This document shows, piece after piece, positions 11,110-21,065 of a stretch of DNA of 64,000 bases. The stretch spans positions 372,001 through 436,000 of the forward strand of contig OZ025706.1 in assembly GCA_964019335.1 (NCBI GenBank). The letters run 5' to 3'. Both the position numbers and the translations under genes were made by a program. The DNA is from Diplonema japonicum (taxonomy: Eukaryota > Euglenozoa > Diplonemea > Diplonemida > Diplonemidae). The notes beneath the pieces are model-generated. The model had not been told where the DNA came from. It was given only the letters and a program-made list of their open reading frames with translations, and ran no database searches. Within the stretch, counting starts at the first letter, position 1; every line of letters starts with the position of its first letter.

Positions 11110-14100
11110 TTACTCTGTTTCACCATAGTCACAAAATTCGCAGGTTGTTCCAGGGGTTCCGCCCGAGATCACAGCAGGGCAGTACGTGCAGGTGGTCTGC
11201 GTGGTGTCGGCCCCGCCATCTGCGAAGAGCGCAAATGTCTTCCAGCAAAACGACTGGTCGGTTGCGGAAAAATAGGGCTCCGAGGAAGGGGACACATCGC
11301 TGGCAGCAGATGCAATGCACTGTTCCAGCTGATCGTCAAAGGTTTCGCTATCGGTAGAGGACTCTATGATGTGCTTCGCAAGGGTGTAGTAGCATGCTTC
11401 CATGCACCATCTCACGCCTAGCTTCACACACTGCAAAACGTGCTTCTTCTGCAGCGGAAGTTTCGAAGCCAAAAAGGTGATAACAGCGCACTTTTTCACA
11501 TCGTCTTCAAATCTGTCCTTCTCCAGCTGCTTCACCTCTGCAAGTATACGGCAGCACAAAATGTAATGCGTCACCTTTTTTTTTTTTTTTTTTTTTTTTT
11601 TCCCTCCACCTTCGCCCCAAATACCTGTATCAACGGGGTTTTCTTGGCCACCATTGTCGCGTCTTCTATTAGGTAAAACCTAGCAGCTTCAAGCCGCTTG
11701 ATTGCATCTGGAAATCGGGATTTCTCAAGCTTTGTCATGGCGTTTCGAAGGCACTGGATTTTTTTTTTTTTTTCTTTTTTTTTTCTTTTTTTTTTTTTTT
11801 TTCCTTTTTTTTTCTTTTTTTTTTTTCTCTTCTTCCCGCCTCCTCTCCAACATACATCACTAGGAGATGTTCCCAAAAAAGAAGGCGGTGGGGGTTTTTC
11901 AGGATGAGGTGAAGGTGAAGCTGGGTTGGAAGAGGTATCGTCTTTGGACTGGTCGGGCTGTTGCTTGGGTTGAGGAATCCCAAAGCCAAGCTGGAGGGAG
12001 GAGAGTGTAGGTTGCTTGTAAACAGCTTCCTTGTTGATGGTGAATTTTTTGAATTTCCGTTGCGTTCCGAACCCATCGTCGTCCTCCTCCTCACCGTTGG
12101 CCTCCCCGTCCTCACCTGCGAACGATGACAGGTACTGCCTCCGCAGCTCCTCCTGCTGGCGAGCAATTTCATCCTCGTCACCTTCATTGCTTTTCACGTC
12201 ATCATCCGCGTTGTGTGGGAAAGCAAATTCATCATTTTCGATTTCATCATCTTCACCATCATCATCATCAGACTCTTGAAACCCTTCTTGAACCAATCCA
12301 GCTTCACCATGTTCGAGTGGTTGCTGTCCCCATACAAATGACTTTAAATCGGTTAGGTCCATTCTGGGAAGGTCTTTTTCCTCGCCGTCGATTGTTTCCA
12401 TGCACGAGACCCCGTCAGAGGTCGTTCCGATGACCCATGTTTGGGTTTTTTTCAAAGCGGGGACCGGGTATTTCATTCTCTTCTCTTTTATCACTTCGGG
12501 GAGCTTCTCCGCTATCTTCTTCACGACGCTGTGCTTTGACAGCTCTGCTAGTTTTGCAAGACTCCTTGCGTCGTTTACTTTCCGGAGATAAGCCAGCACA
12601 GCAAAGGGATGGTTCATCAGCTCCAGTACACCATCGGCAGTGGGGGTGTCGTTTGTATGAACTGCACATTGAAACAGTAAAATCCCTGTTTCGATGAAAG
12701 GGCCTGGAGGCGGAGGGGGGGAAAAGTTCGAGACAGAGTTTACCCGCAAGCCTAGAACCTCACCTCTGAGGTTTTCCAGTGCCGATTTCATGTCTTTCAA
12801 AGCAGACGGGAGATCACCAGAGAGCATGTGAAGCTTGGATTTCTCCCTCCACGTAGAATTGATGTAAGGGTTGCCAGATAGACCAACTGAATAATTGGAA
12901 AGCTGCGCGGCAAGATCGCCGAGTCCGGATTCTGTAAGACGATGGAGGAGGGATTGGGTTGCTTGCGTGCAGTTGTAAGAAGCAGTGAGGGGTTTCAATG
13001 AGCTTCTTGGGTCGGGTTTGTGTGATAAGAAACCTTTGCACAGGGTTTCAAAATGGTTGGCGTGCTTGCTCCAGATGGCAACATCATCGCCATCAAAGGC
13101 AGTTGCAACCAAAAGCCGGTCGTAAAGAACACCTGCGATAACTGAACAGTCCGGGATAGACGCGATACGGCTAACATCACCATTCATGGTCATTACAAAT
13201 ACATTGCAGTGTGTGGTGAAGCATAAGCACGATCCTATCCAGTGGATGGCAGCAATGCTTGGTGTATAACCGCCAGGTGCCCTCACACATTTTATCGCGA
13301 GATTCTCGTCCACGATGATGACCCGGGATGTTGTTGCAATTCCGATATGGCCGCCGTCCTGCATCACAACCGCTTCATGGAAATATTCTTCAGGGTCTAA
13401 TAATATAGTTTTGTCATTGTCTGGTATTGGTACGAAACCGTCTGCTTTGAGCTTTTGAAGGTACACCTTCCCTGCCCCGTTCGCACACTGTGCGATAACC
13501 GTTTCTTCGTTGATTTTAATGGACAGGATTACAGTTGCCGTGTCGGTTGTGAAGCCTTCTTGTTTCACGAATTTATCGGGTGGGCCTTTTGGGGTCATGG
13601 TTGTTTTGTACACCCCGCCTTGTCCTTCCCTCCCGTTATGTTTCACAGTGATGTCAAGGTGGCCCCGGGTACTGTGTGAAATAGCTAATGGAGTGCAATG
13701 TTCCATCTCAACACCGCCGGCTGTTTTTGGGGTGAAAACGGTTGTCTCGTGCGTTGACGATACGATATCATGTGCTCTGACCACGATTTTGTTTTTCCCT
13801 CTTCCGGACAAGGAGTACACGACTCCAGGAAGCACCATCCGGCTGCAAGGGTTTACCCAGTATTCAGGTGGGGGTGATATGGCGGTTATGAGTGGAGCAC
13901 CAGTTCCCCTGTATCGTTTTGACGCCGACTGCAGCTTGTATATCATCAAACATCTCGCGCTGTCCTTCCCAACCTCCGTTCCGTAAAAACAATGGTAAGG
14001 ACAATGCGGAGCCACCGCCACGGAAATCGCGTTTCTTGTTGCGGCGGTGTGCATTGCAATACCATGTCTACCAGTGCCCTTCACCGGAATGTGCAAGTTC

Positions 14101-15098
14101 GCGATGTTTTCGTTCTCCGACAGAAACGAGAAGGCACACGAATTAGGTTTGAACACCTTGCTTTTTTTCTTGTCCTGAAGAGGTTGCAACGACACACCAG
14201 GTGTGTTCCCACCTTTCGCAACACCGCTCCCTTCCGTGTTCAGTGCGGAGTAACACCCTTTGTGATCCATAGAAAATATAACATTGCTGTCACCTGGATG
14301 AAAACAAGCATCTCTGTAATACACCCCAGGCGCATAGAAATCTCTGAGTTTATTAGGCGCACCAGGTATACTGATATCGTAGTAGATAATCAGAGATTTT
14401 TCGGCGACGAGGAGGAGCTTAACGTTCTTGTAGTAGCTTGTGATACCCTTTTTCTTGGATCGTTGTTTTTTCCCGGCTTGGCTTCCCCCTGTGTGGAACT
14501 TCACGGTGCAGTATCTCTTAACGGTGTCCTTGTTTTCTCGCTCGGCTTCGATAACGTTGTAAAGGCCGTGGGAGGTTATCTCAAACACCCTCACTGTACC
14601 ATCTACAGCAGCACAGACGAGCAGAGGCAATGTAGGGTGGGTCGACATGCATGTGATAGCGGTGTTGTGGCCGGTGAACCCTTGGAGCTTCTTATTTGTT
14701 GAGAACAGATTTAACGCAAACGCCGAAACCGATTTCACCCTTGAAAAAATCAGTTGGCTCCCATATAGTGTGACGCACTCAAAGCGCCTCTCGCCTTTCT
14801 CTCCTTTAGTCAGATGCTCTGCTAAGATGTGCCCGTCCGTGAAATCGATGACCACTACAGACCCATCCACGTTGCACACCACCAATGCGGTACGGGAAGG
14901 CAGCACCATCATCTCCATAGGGGGCACGCTCAAGGGGAAGTCCCCCACCTTGCTCCCTGTTACAATATCATATTCCACAACGCTCCCCTTCAAAGCCACA
15001 TAGACACTAGGAAGCATCGGGTGAAAGCACACGGAAACAACATCTTTGGCACACAACCCTTGCGGTAGATGAACCCCCTTGAAGGGGGCTACTTCCAT
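11110..15098 (-). CDS. WD40/alpha-solenoid coat subunit, TSET TTRAY-like (COPI-related), 3 exons
   Basis: Exons 11856-15098, 11625-11753 and 11110-11574; 1278 residues. Introns are 102 nt (GTATGT, purine-rich, ends CCAG) and 50 nt (GTATTT ... AAAAG). The N-terminus (FHPMLPSVYVALKGSVVEYD, then IVTGSKVG) and the second-propeller end (SVIAGVLYDRLLVA) match what I recall of plant TTRAY/At3g50590, the beta-prime-COP-like subunit of the TSET adaptor complex. Two WD40 propellers (about 1-700) are followed by an alpha solenoid, an acidic low-complexity linker (about 960-1060), and a C-terminal solenoid ending in a zinc-knuckle-like CTYC...CEFC. Alpha-COP is the main alternative and shares this plan. 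The first ATG lies in a purine-rich context (AAGAAAGAGATGG). Role would be membrane coat formation in endocytosis or post-Golgi traffic. Confidence 0.7.
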
Positions 15099-15272
15099 CT
15101 CTTTCTTCTTTTTTTTTCTCCCCCCCTTTTGCTTCTTTCTTTTTTTTTTTTTTTTTTTAAAGTCGATTTTCGAAAGAAAAAAAAAAAGAGGAAAAAAAGA
15201 TTTTAATATGAGTTAGATCCTCTACTGGGTGTAAATACTTTTTTTTTTCTCTTTCCCTTTTCTTTTTTTTTT

Positions 15273-16883
15273 TTAACCGCCAACGTCTCTAAAGAGCCTT
15301 CCATTCGGCTTCTTACATCTTCCCTGCCTTGACACATCTCGGACACGATAATATGATATATCATACAGCGGCTCCGCCCATGGTGGGGCGGTGCGGCCGT
15401 TGATGCCCAGCGGGAGGTGATGCCGCCAGCATTTGAAGTTGTTCCCTCCAGTGTGGTGTATTAAAGAGGGCTGGGGCGGGTAGAGGGTTTCCAAGGTTTG
15501 GAAAAACTGCGAGTGTGTGAACTTAAAGGGAGCGACGTTCCAAGGGATGAAGTAAACCCCAGGCCACGCGTGCTGCGAGAAAAACGGCAGTTTGAAACCA
15601 AGCTTGACCATCCCAGAACGGTCCCAACCCATAGTCACATTGTCGTACTTCTTCACAGCCCGGCTAAAGAATGACAACTGGTCACCATGGTGTATCTCAC
15701 CATCGATGACCCATGACCATTTCACATCGTAAACAGGTATACGGCCTTCGTTCTCGAAGATTCGGTCGAGGATTGGTTCTGGTATTTTTGCGAGTTTTCT
15801 GCCTGATTTTAAAATCCAGAGTTGGGGGGAGTATCGGGTGCATTTTATGTCGATGGTGAAGTTGTTCGCGCCGCTCATTCTTCTCAGCAGCGCTACGTTC
15901 AAACTCCGCTGGTCATAAGGATGGTACCACCCGCACCCATCTGGATGTTGTTCTGTTCCATTCTTCGCCATGTTTTCCGACGTCTCCACCGTGGCAGCTT
16001 CGTTCCACCACGCCGACAGAACATCCGGTAATATCTCTGTTCGCTGCAGAGCGAGGATCCCAGCACAGGGTTCGTCATACGGCATTTCATCCTGCATTGA
16101 AATTGTCCAGCGATCGTTCATCGGTAGGAATGGGGAGAACAACCCGGTTTTCCATTTAAACGAAAACGCTTCTTCAGTGAAGAAGGCATCGTTGTCGATG
16201 TACACCAACCGTGTCACGGAAGGGTGCAACGCGAAGGCAGCGTGGATGGCCAGCACCTTGATGTAAAAAACATTCCTCGGGAACTGAATGAGATCCCCGT
16301 AGTCCGCTTTTGTGACTATCGACAACAACTGCGGTATCTTGTTGTGGTGTGCGAACGCGGCACCATTGAAGAGCGCTTCCCACGTATTGTCAACGTACTG
16401 CATCTCAGAAGCGTGCCTGAGCAGTACTGTGTGTAAAGGTACATTTGCTATCTTACCCTTCACGTGATCTGTTCTTAGCAAAGGACCGCATTTGATGTCG
16501 TTGGAGTCACGGACACTACCGTTTACCTCTTGCAGGTCTTCTGTCCAGTCTGCCCATGGTCTGCATGAACCTGTTGCGTTGCAAACCCAGTAGTACCCAA
16601 CACCGCAGAGGGACTGCAAAGGGTCTCGTTTCCCTACGCGGTGCTGCACGTCTTGATAGATTCTTTTTGCCGCGTGTGCCCAGTCGTGTTTCTCCTTTAT
16701 TGGGTTTGTGCCGATTTTCAGGGTCCGTTCGTAATATGCGTCGCGTTGTTTTGCGGTGGGGGTGGTTAGATGTTTCGCCTTGTTGCCTCCCCCCCCGTTG
16801 AGATCGACCAATGCGATCCGTACCAACGTTGTCACCAATACCCCTGCGCACAACAACCCAACAGTGTGTGTGTAATAAACCAT
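15273..16883 (-). CDS. Type II membrane glycosyltransferase (GT-A fold, GT34-like)
   Basis: Intronless, 536 residues. A short N-terminal tail is followed by one signal-anchor (about residues 5-25), a Golgi type II topology. Conserved Cys and several N-glycosylation sequons fit a lumenal enzyme. The acidic metal/nucleotide-sugar motif is VYIDNDAFF (near residue 238), preceded by a hydrophobic strand, and a later block (EPCAGILALQRTEILPDVLS, then HPYDQRSLNVALL) matches the NSG...DQ...L pattern of GT34 galactosyl/xylosyl-type and related transferases. Donor and acceptor sugars are unknown. The ATG lies right after C plus about 23 A. In-frame poly-lysine codons upstream are leader, not protein. 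Confidence 0.7.
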   Translation of the reverse strand: MVYYTHTVGLLCAGVLVTTLVRIALVDLNGGGGNKAKHLTTPTAKQRDAYYERTLKIGTNPIKEKHDWAHAAKRIYQDVQHRVGKRDPLQSLCGVGYYWVCNATGSCRPWADWTEDLQEVNGSVRDSNDIKCGPLLRTDHVKGKIANVPLHTVLLRHASEMQYVDNTWEALFNGAAFAHHNKIPQLLSIVTKADYGDLIQFPRNVFYIKVLAIHAAFALHPSVTRLVYIDNDAFFTEEAFSFKWKTGLFSPFLPMNDRWTISMQDEMPYDEPCAGILALQRTEILPDVLSAWWNEAATVETSENMAKNGTEQHPDGCGWYHPYDQRSLNVALLRRMSGANNFTIDIKCTRYSPQLWILKSGRKLAKIPEPILDRIFENEGRIPVYDVKWSWVIDGEIHHGDQLSFFSRAVKKYDNVTMGWDRSGMVKLGFKLPFFSQHAWPGVYFIPWNVAPFKFTHSQFFQTLETLYPPQPSLIHHTGGNNFKCWRHHLPLGINGRTAPPWAEPLYDISYYRVRDVSRQGRCKKPNGRLFRDVGG

Positions 16884-16920
16884 GTTTTTTTTTTTTTTTT
16901 TTTTTTTTTTTTTCTCTCTC

Positions 16921-16971
16921 TCACCCCTCCCTCCCCGTCTTTTTTTCTTGTTTTTGTTTTTTGATGTTCTT

Positions 16972-17003
<32 letters not shown>

Positions 17004-17408
17004 AATTTCGGTGTGCGGGTGGGTGCTCACCGAGGCGCGGGGAAGCATTCTTCCCACTCTTTGCTGTGCACTTCTGAATACGTCCTAAGATGTATCGCAT
17101 CCTTCCAGCCTTCTCTGTGAGCCAGTCCTGGTCGTCGAGGGGTCCAGCCAAGGACTGTCGGGTGGCCTGCTCATAGTCTACTGCTAGCTCCATCGTCGTG
17201 ACGGACGTCAACTTCCTGCCTGCGTACCATCTTAGGCTTTCAGCCACCTGAGGACGCTCTTTATGTAGAACATTAGGACCTTTCCCGACGCTCCGTTCGA
17301 TTTCAACAGCTCCACTGTGGGCACAGTGTGCTGCTTCCCCGTTGTGATCTCATCCCACGGGTTGGTGGTGAGGATCCTGGTGCTCCGTTCAGCCGGTCGC
17401 TCTGGCGT
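16921..17408 (-). CDS. Unassigned coding exons between glycosyltransferase and nucleoporin genes
   Basis: Two protein-like exons are suggested: 17280-17408 (TPERPAERSTRILTTNPWDE...) after a perfect T15-GAG acceptor, and one starting at 17247 (VAESLRWYAGRKLTSVTTME...), joined across a 32-nt GT-AG intron (17248-17279) in frame. The second exon reads to about 17031 before entering low-complexity sequence, with a formal stop at 16921. I found no upstream ATG in frame, so the 5' end is unresolved: it may use a missed exon, a non-ATG start, or be a gene remnant. No family recognised. Confidence 0.35.
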
Positions 17409-17502
17409 CTCAAAAAAAAAAAAAAAAGGAATGAGATTAACTGACGTAGTACACTTTTTTTTTTTTTTTTTTTCCCCTTATTCTCCAACGGAAAATAGGT
17501 TT

Positions 17503-17534
<32 letters not shown>

Positions 17535-17542
<8 letters not shown>

Positions 17543-17897
17543 CAGAAGTGTTGTTTGTAACTGACTCTGCCAGGGTGGTTGTAGAAGCTTGGGGTGGGGT
17601 GGATATGGAGGCGGGGGCTGAGGCGGTCGAAGAGAAAAGCGAGAAGATGGACAACCCAAAGTAGAAGTAGAGAAAGAGGAAAGTAGCAGCTATGAGTTTC
17701 CAATGCCGGCGTAACTGCTCGTTTTTTTTTTCTCCCCCCTTTGTTCTTCCATACCAATCTCCCGTATAACGGTATGACCTCGCGCAAGCAAGCAGGGACC
17801 CCCTTCCTCATAATGACAGGTAAGGACCGCGAGAGCTTGTGAGCCGTTGGTGTTGTCGCAGCGTCCAAGTTCAGGAAATTTTCAGGGTTTGTAATGA

Positions 17898-17942
<45 letters not shown>

Positions 17943-18462
17943 CCCCTAAACTGCACAATACCTGGTCACTGCACCTTGTAGTGTACACCATCTTCCCTGC
18001 TACTTCCAGTGTCTGCTCCTGCACTGCCATGAGGGCTCCGTGAGGGTCGGAAAACTTATAATGGGCACCGTTGCCTCTTTTTCTCGGTATTCTGCAGTTG
18101 ACGACAGAGCCAAACCTCTCGTTAAGGGCCGCCCTGATGTTCGCAATGAACTCCCAGTCCGCCCCGAAGACAGTGACCCACGTCTCAAGCTCAGTTTGGT
18201 ACGGCTCCTCTTCTTCTTGCTCCTCTGCGGGCTGCACCGATGGTCCCCTTCTCTGTGGTGAGCCTGCAATGTGAGGCTGCTGCCGTGCAGGGCGCTGCGT
18301 TGCGCGCGGCATGTTCATCATTGGCCTCCCACCCGAGAATATCTCCCTCACAGCCGGGACCCCGTCCACTGGCTGAGCCACCCCCGGACCCTTCTCCGGC
18401 CCGAGCCCTTGCATCAGGGCTGAAAAATTATACTGAGGAACATTTCCCCGTGAAGCCGCCAT
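17535..18462 (-). CDS. Nup53/Nup35-type nucleoporin with C-terminal TM, Nup65-like (3 exons)
   Basis: Exons 17962-18462, 17755-17901, 17535-17714; 275 residues. Introns are 60 nt (GTATTG, long poly(A), AAAAG) and 40 nt (GTATGG ... GAGCAG). Residues about 90-167 (ETWVTVFGADWEFIANIRAA ... AHYKFSDPHGALMAVQ) match the atypical RRM (MPPN) of Nup35/Nup53, which dimerises and links the inner ring of the nuclear pore. After correct splicing the C-terminus carries a hydrophobic helix (LIAATFLFLYFYFGLSIFSL), as in trypanosome Nup65, where a transmembrane helix replaces the membrane-binding amphipathic helix. This architecture supports the euglenozoan assignment. Unspliced reading would hide the helix. 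Confidence 0.75.
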
Positions 18463-18649
18463 TTTCCCCCTTTTTTCTTTTCTCGCTTCTTTTTTTTTTT
18501 GATACCCTTTTTTTTCTTCTTTTTCTTCTTATGAACATAAACACAACGGAAGGGGGATGACAACAAAAATAAAGAGAAGAAAAAATGAGAGATTGGTATT
18601 TTTGTCCCCCTCCCCCCGACGAATGCGTCGAGACAGCTTTTTTTTTTTT

Positions 18650-20230
18650 TTAAAAGCTCCCCGTGCTGCCATCGCTCTCGCCGCACTCCACACCACCGTC
18701 AGCGAACCGCAGCACTTCTTCGTAGAACCTCGTAATGCAGCCGTCCTGAAGAATCGTGTTGAAGGGGACAAGCGGTGGTCTCTGCATGGTGACGGCAAGA
18801 GTCACATCGAGTAATGAGATGGCAAGTAAAGCATCAGAGATGGTGGCGGCAGGACGCTGATGGAGGAAAGCAGTGGCAGTGGTAAGCCGTAAGAGAGAAG
18901 AGAGAAACGATGGTGGCGGCAGGCGGGTCAACCGCGTGGCTAAGAAGTACCTCCGCAGAAGCGACCCGGGCTCCTCAGGGATCTCTGGGGGTGTGGGACA
19001 GCCCGACGAAAGCAACGCAACAAGCCCAGGGTGCACCGCAGCCTCAGCAGCAGCACGGAACCCACCATCATCCTCATTAACAGCGGCAAGAATGCAACTT
19101 AATTCATCGGCCTCACCACAACTTTCCACCGCAATGTCTACTGTACCCAGCATGTCGTGTCTTTCTGTTAGAAGGCTGCATTGACACCGCACGTCCCATT
19201 CACCCATTCGAACTAGGCCCTTTTTGAGGATCTCCTTGTTGTGGTCGGTCAGCTTCGTCTCCTCCGAGATGTACAAAACACCGTTGTTGCTTCGTGCAAA
19301 GCCACCTCCTTTGATCTCGTTCGTCTTTGAAACCCATTCAGGTGGCGTTGTTGATGAACCGCATTTGTAACTATGCCGTATGGTGTAGGCTATCAATCTA
19401 TTCACTGCTGATGACGGTTTCAGGTAAGTATGGATCGGTTCGAGACCTGTTGCTGATGATGCGCAGGTTAACAGAACGGCAGTGCGTGCAGGGAGTGAGC
19501 ATTGTGACCACCCACCGAAGCTGGTAAGTATTTGCATTGTGGTCGCCCAGTCCGTTTCAAGCCCGCTGCACAACGAGGGACCGCCTCGGATCCAAACGGG
19601 TTTAACTAAAGCATCTACGCTAACAGCCTTCAGAACGACGTATCCTTCCCTGTCCACGGCAGGGCAGGTCCCGATGCACCTTACGTCCGAACCGATGTCA
19701 ATCCTGTTCACCATGAACGGGGTCAACCTTACTCTCGTTTCTCCTACTTCGTTTGTAACCACTATGACCGGACTCAGCGTAGAATGCCCTATCACTGCTG
19801 TTACCGTCCCCGTGAATTGAGCCATGTTTAATGGATGCTTGTCGTTGGTCCGGGAGTGGTGTAGAATTGTGTTGCACCCTGAGTTTTCAAGGTGGGTTAA
19901 TGGGTAGGCAGTTGATGCTATTAACGGGATTTGAGTAAGTTCGAGGTACACGTTTAGTGACCCGGGGGCGATGCCGAACGTGAAGTAGCCGTTTAAAAAC
20001 GCCAAGATCACTTGTTCTACTTTATTCTCTGCGAACTGGTACTCCCGCAGCAACAGCATGCCTACAACTGGTTCCCAGTTTGACACAGTTACAGCATCTA
20101 TCTTGACCCCGATTCGAATCTCTACAACACCTTCTTTCACCTGTAAAAGGGCCTGCTGCACTATCCCATTGAGGCATTCTTCTCTTGCAAGCATTTTAAA
20201 AATGAGCTTGTCCAAGCCATCGAGGGGCAT
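18650..20230 (-). CDS. Degenerate MCM-family protein, MCMDC2-like
   Basis: Intronless, 526 residues. The middle (FTGTVTAV ... DIGSDVRCIGTC) looks like the MCM OB-fold, and GGGFARSNNGVLYISEETKL corresponds to the MCM walker-B strand region, but the ATPase signatures are decayed: no clear GxxGxGKS P-loop, and ISEE in place of IDEFDKM. A C-terminal helical bundle (LLRRYFLATRLTRLP ... AISLLDVTLAV) fits the MCM lid/arginine-finger helices. MCMDC2 is the known degenerate MCM relative, acting in meiotic recombination. The start is the first ATG after TTGCAG (acceptor 20247-20249); an ATG four codons downstream is also possible. Function by homology only. Confidence 0.5.
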   Translation of the reverse strand: MPLDGLDKLIFKMLAREECLNGIVQQALLQVKEGVVEIRIGVKIDAVTVSNWEPVVGMLLLREYQFAENKVEQVILAFLNGYFTFGIAPGSLNVYLELTQIPLIASTAYPLTHLENSGCNTILHHSRTNDKHPLNMAQFTGTVTAVIGHSTLSPVIVVTNEVGETRVRLTPFMVNRIDIGSDVRCIGTCPAVDREGYVVLKAVSVDALVKPVWIRGGPSLCSGLETDWATTMQILTSFGGWSQCSLPARTAVLLTCASSATGLEPIHTYLKPSSAVNRLIAYTIRHSYKCGSSTTPPEWVSKTNEIKGGGFARSNNGVLYISEETKLTDHNKEILKKGLVRMGEWDVRCQCSLLTERHDMLGTVDIAVESCGEADELSCILAAVNEDDGGFRAAAEAAVHPGLVALLSSGCPTPPEIPEEPGSLLRRYFLATRLTRLPPPSFLSSLLRLTTATAFLHQRPAATISDALLAISLLDVTLAVTMQRPPLVPFNTILQDGCITRFYEEVLRFADGGVECGESDGSTGSF

Positions 20231-21065
20231 GTAAGGTGGAGGAAAACTGCAATGTAAAATAAAAAGGGGGGCTTTTTTGAAAAAGAGGAAGATTTTTTTT
20301 TTAATAAAAAAAAAGGGGGTACAGCAAAGTTTCAAAAGGGAAAGAAATTGGATGGGACACAAGAAAAAGAAAGAAGAAGAAAAAAAAAGGAAACGCAAAA
20401 GATAATTTTTCAAAAAAAAAAATAAAGAAATAGGGGGGAAAAAAAAACGGCGGTGTGGCAAATTGTGAGGGCTTTTTTGTTCATTCTTTTTGTTTTTCTT
20501 TTTCTTTTAAATTTTTAATTGACACTCCAAGTTTCTGTGACAGTGTATAATGGGGGGGGGGGGGGGGGGTAAAGCAAAAAGTATTGGTGAGATAGGCGTT
20601 TTTTTCTCTTTCCCCCATACTCGAATTTCTTTTACCTAGAAAAAAAGAGGGCGAGAGAAAGAGAGAGAGAGAGAGAGGCGTGAGCGGATATGTGTGTTAT
20701 CCTTGGCAAATAAAACAGTAGCAAATTCGAAGAGAAGCTAGAAAGGATAGCGAAAAAAACAAAACAATGAAAAGTGGAGATTAAAAAAAAGAATTAAAAT
20801 GCGAAGCCCCTCTCTCTCTCTCTCCCCCTCCCCCTCTACTTTTTTTTTATATCAGGGTTACTGTGACCCCCCTTCCCACCACCTTTTTAAGCCCAATTCC
20901 CCATGGTTTGTCCCCCCCCCCTTTTTTTTCTATTATGGCAACAACGGGGGAAGTAAAAATATGGGGGAGTGGGAAGAAACAAAACAATGAACAGACCGGA
21001 AGAAAGAAGAAAAGGAAAAAAAAAAAAAGAAAAAAAGTCCCCTCCCTTTTTCGTTTTCCTCGTTC
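20231..21065. other. Intergenic simple sequence
   Basis: A-rich and pyrimidine-rich tracts, a G run (20551-20568), and GA/CT dinucleotide tracts near 20658-20678 and 20811-20824. No gene seen. Confidence 0.6.
20247..20249 (-). promoter_or_regulatory. Putative spliced-leader acceptor of MCM-like gene
   Basis: CAG on the minus strand after CCTTTTTATTTTACATTG, 16 bases before the ATG at 20230. The pyrimidine-rich lead-in contrasts with the poly(A)-rich lead-in of many cis-introns here. Confidence 0.4.

Noticed and set aside
13992-14702. 236-codon plus-strand frame
   Set aside because: Antisense shadow of the TTRAY-like gene, which has clear WD40 structure on the minus strand.
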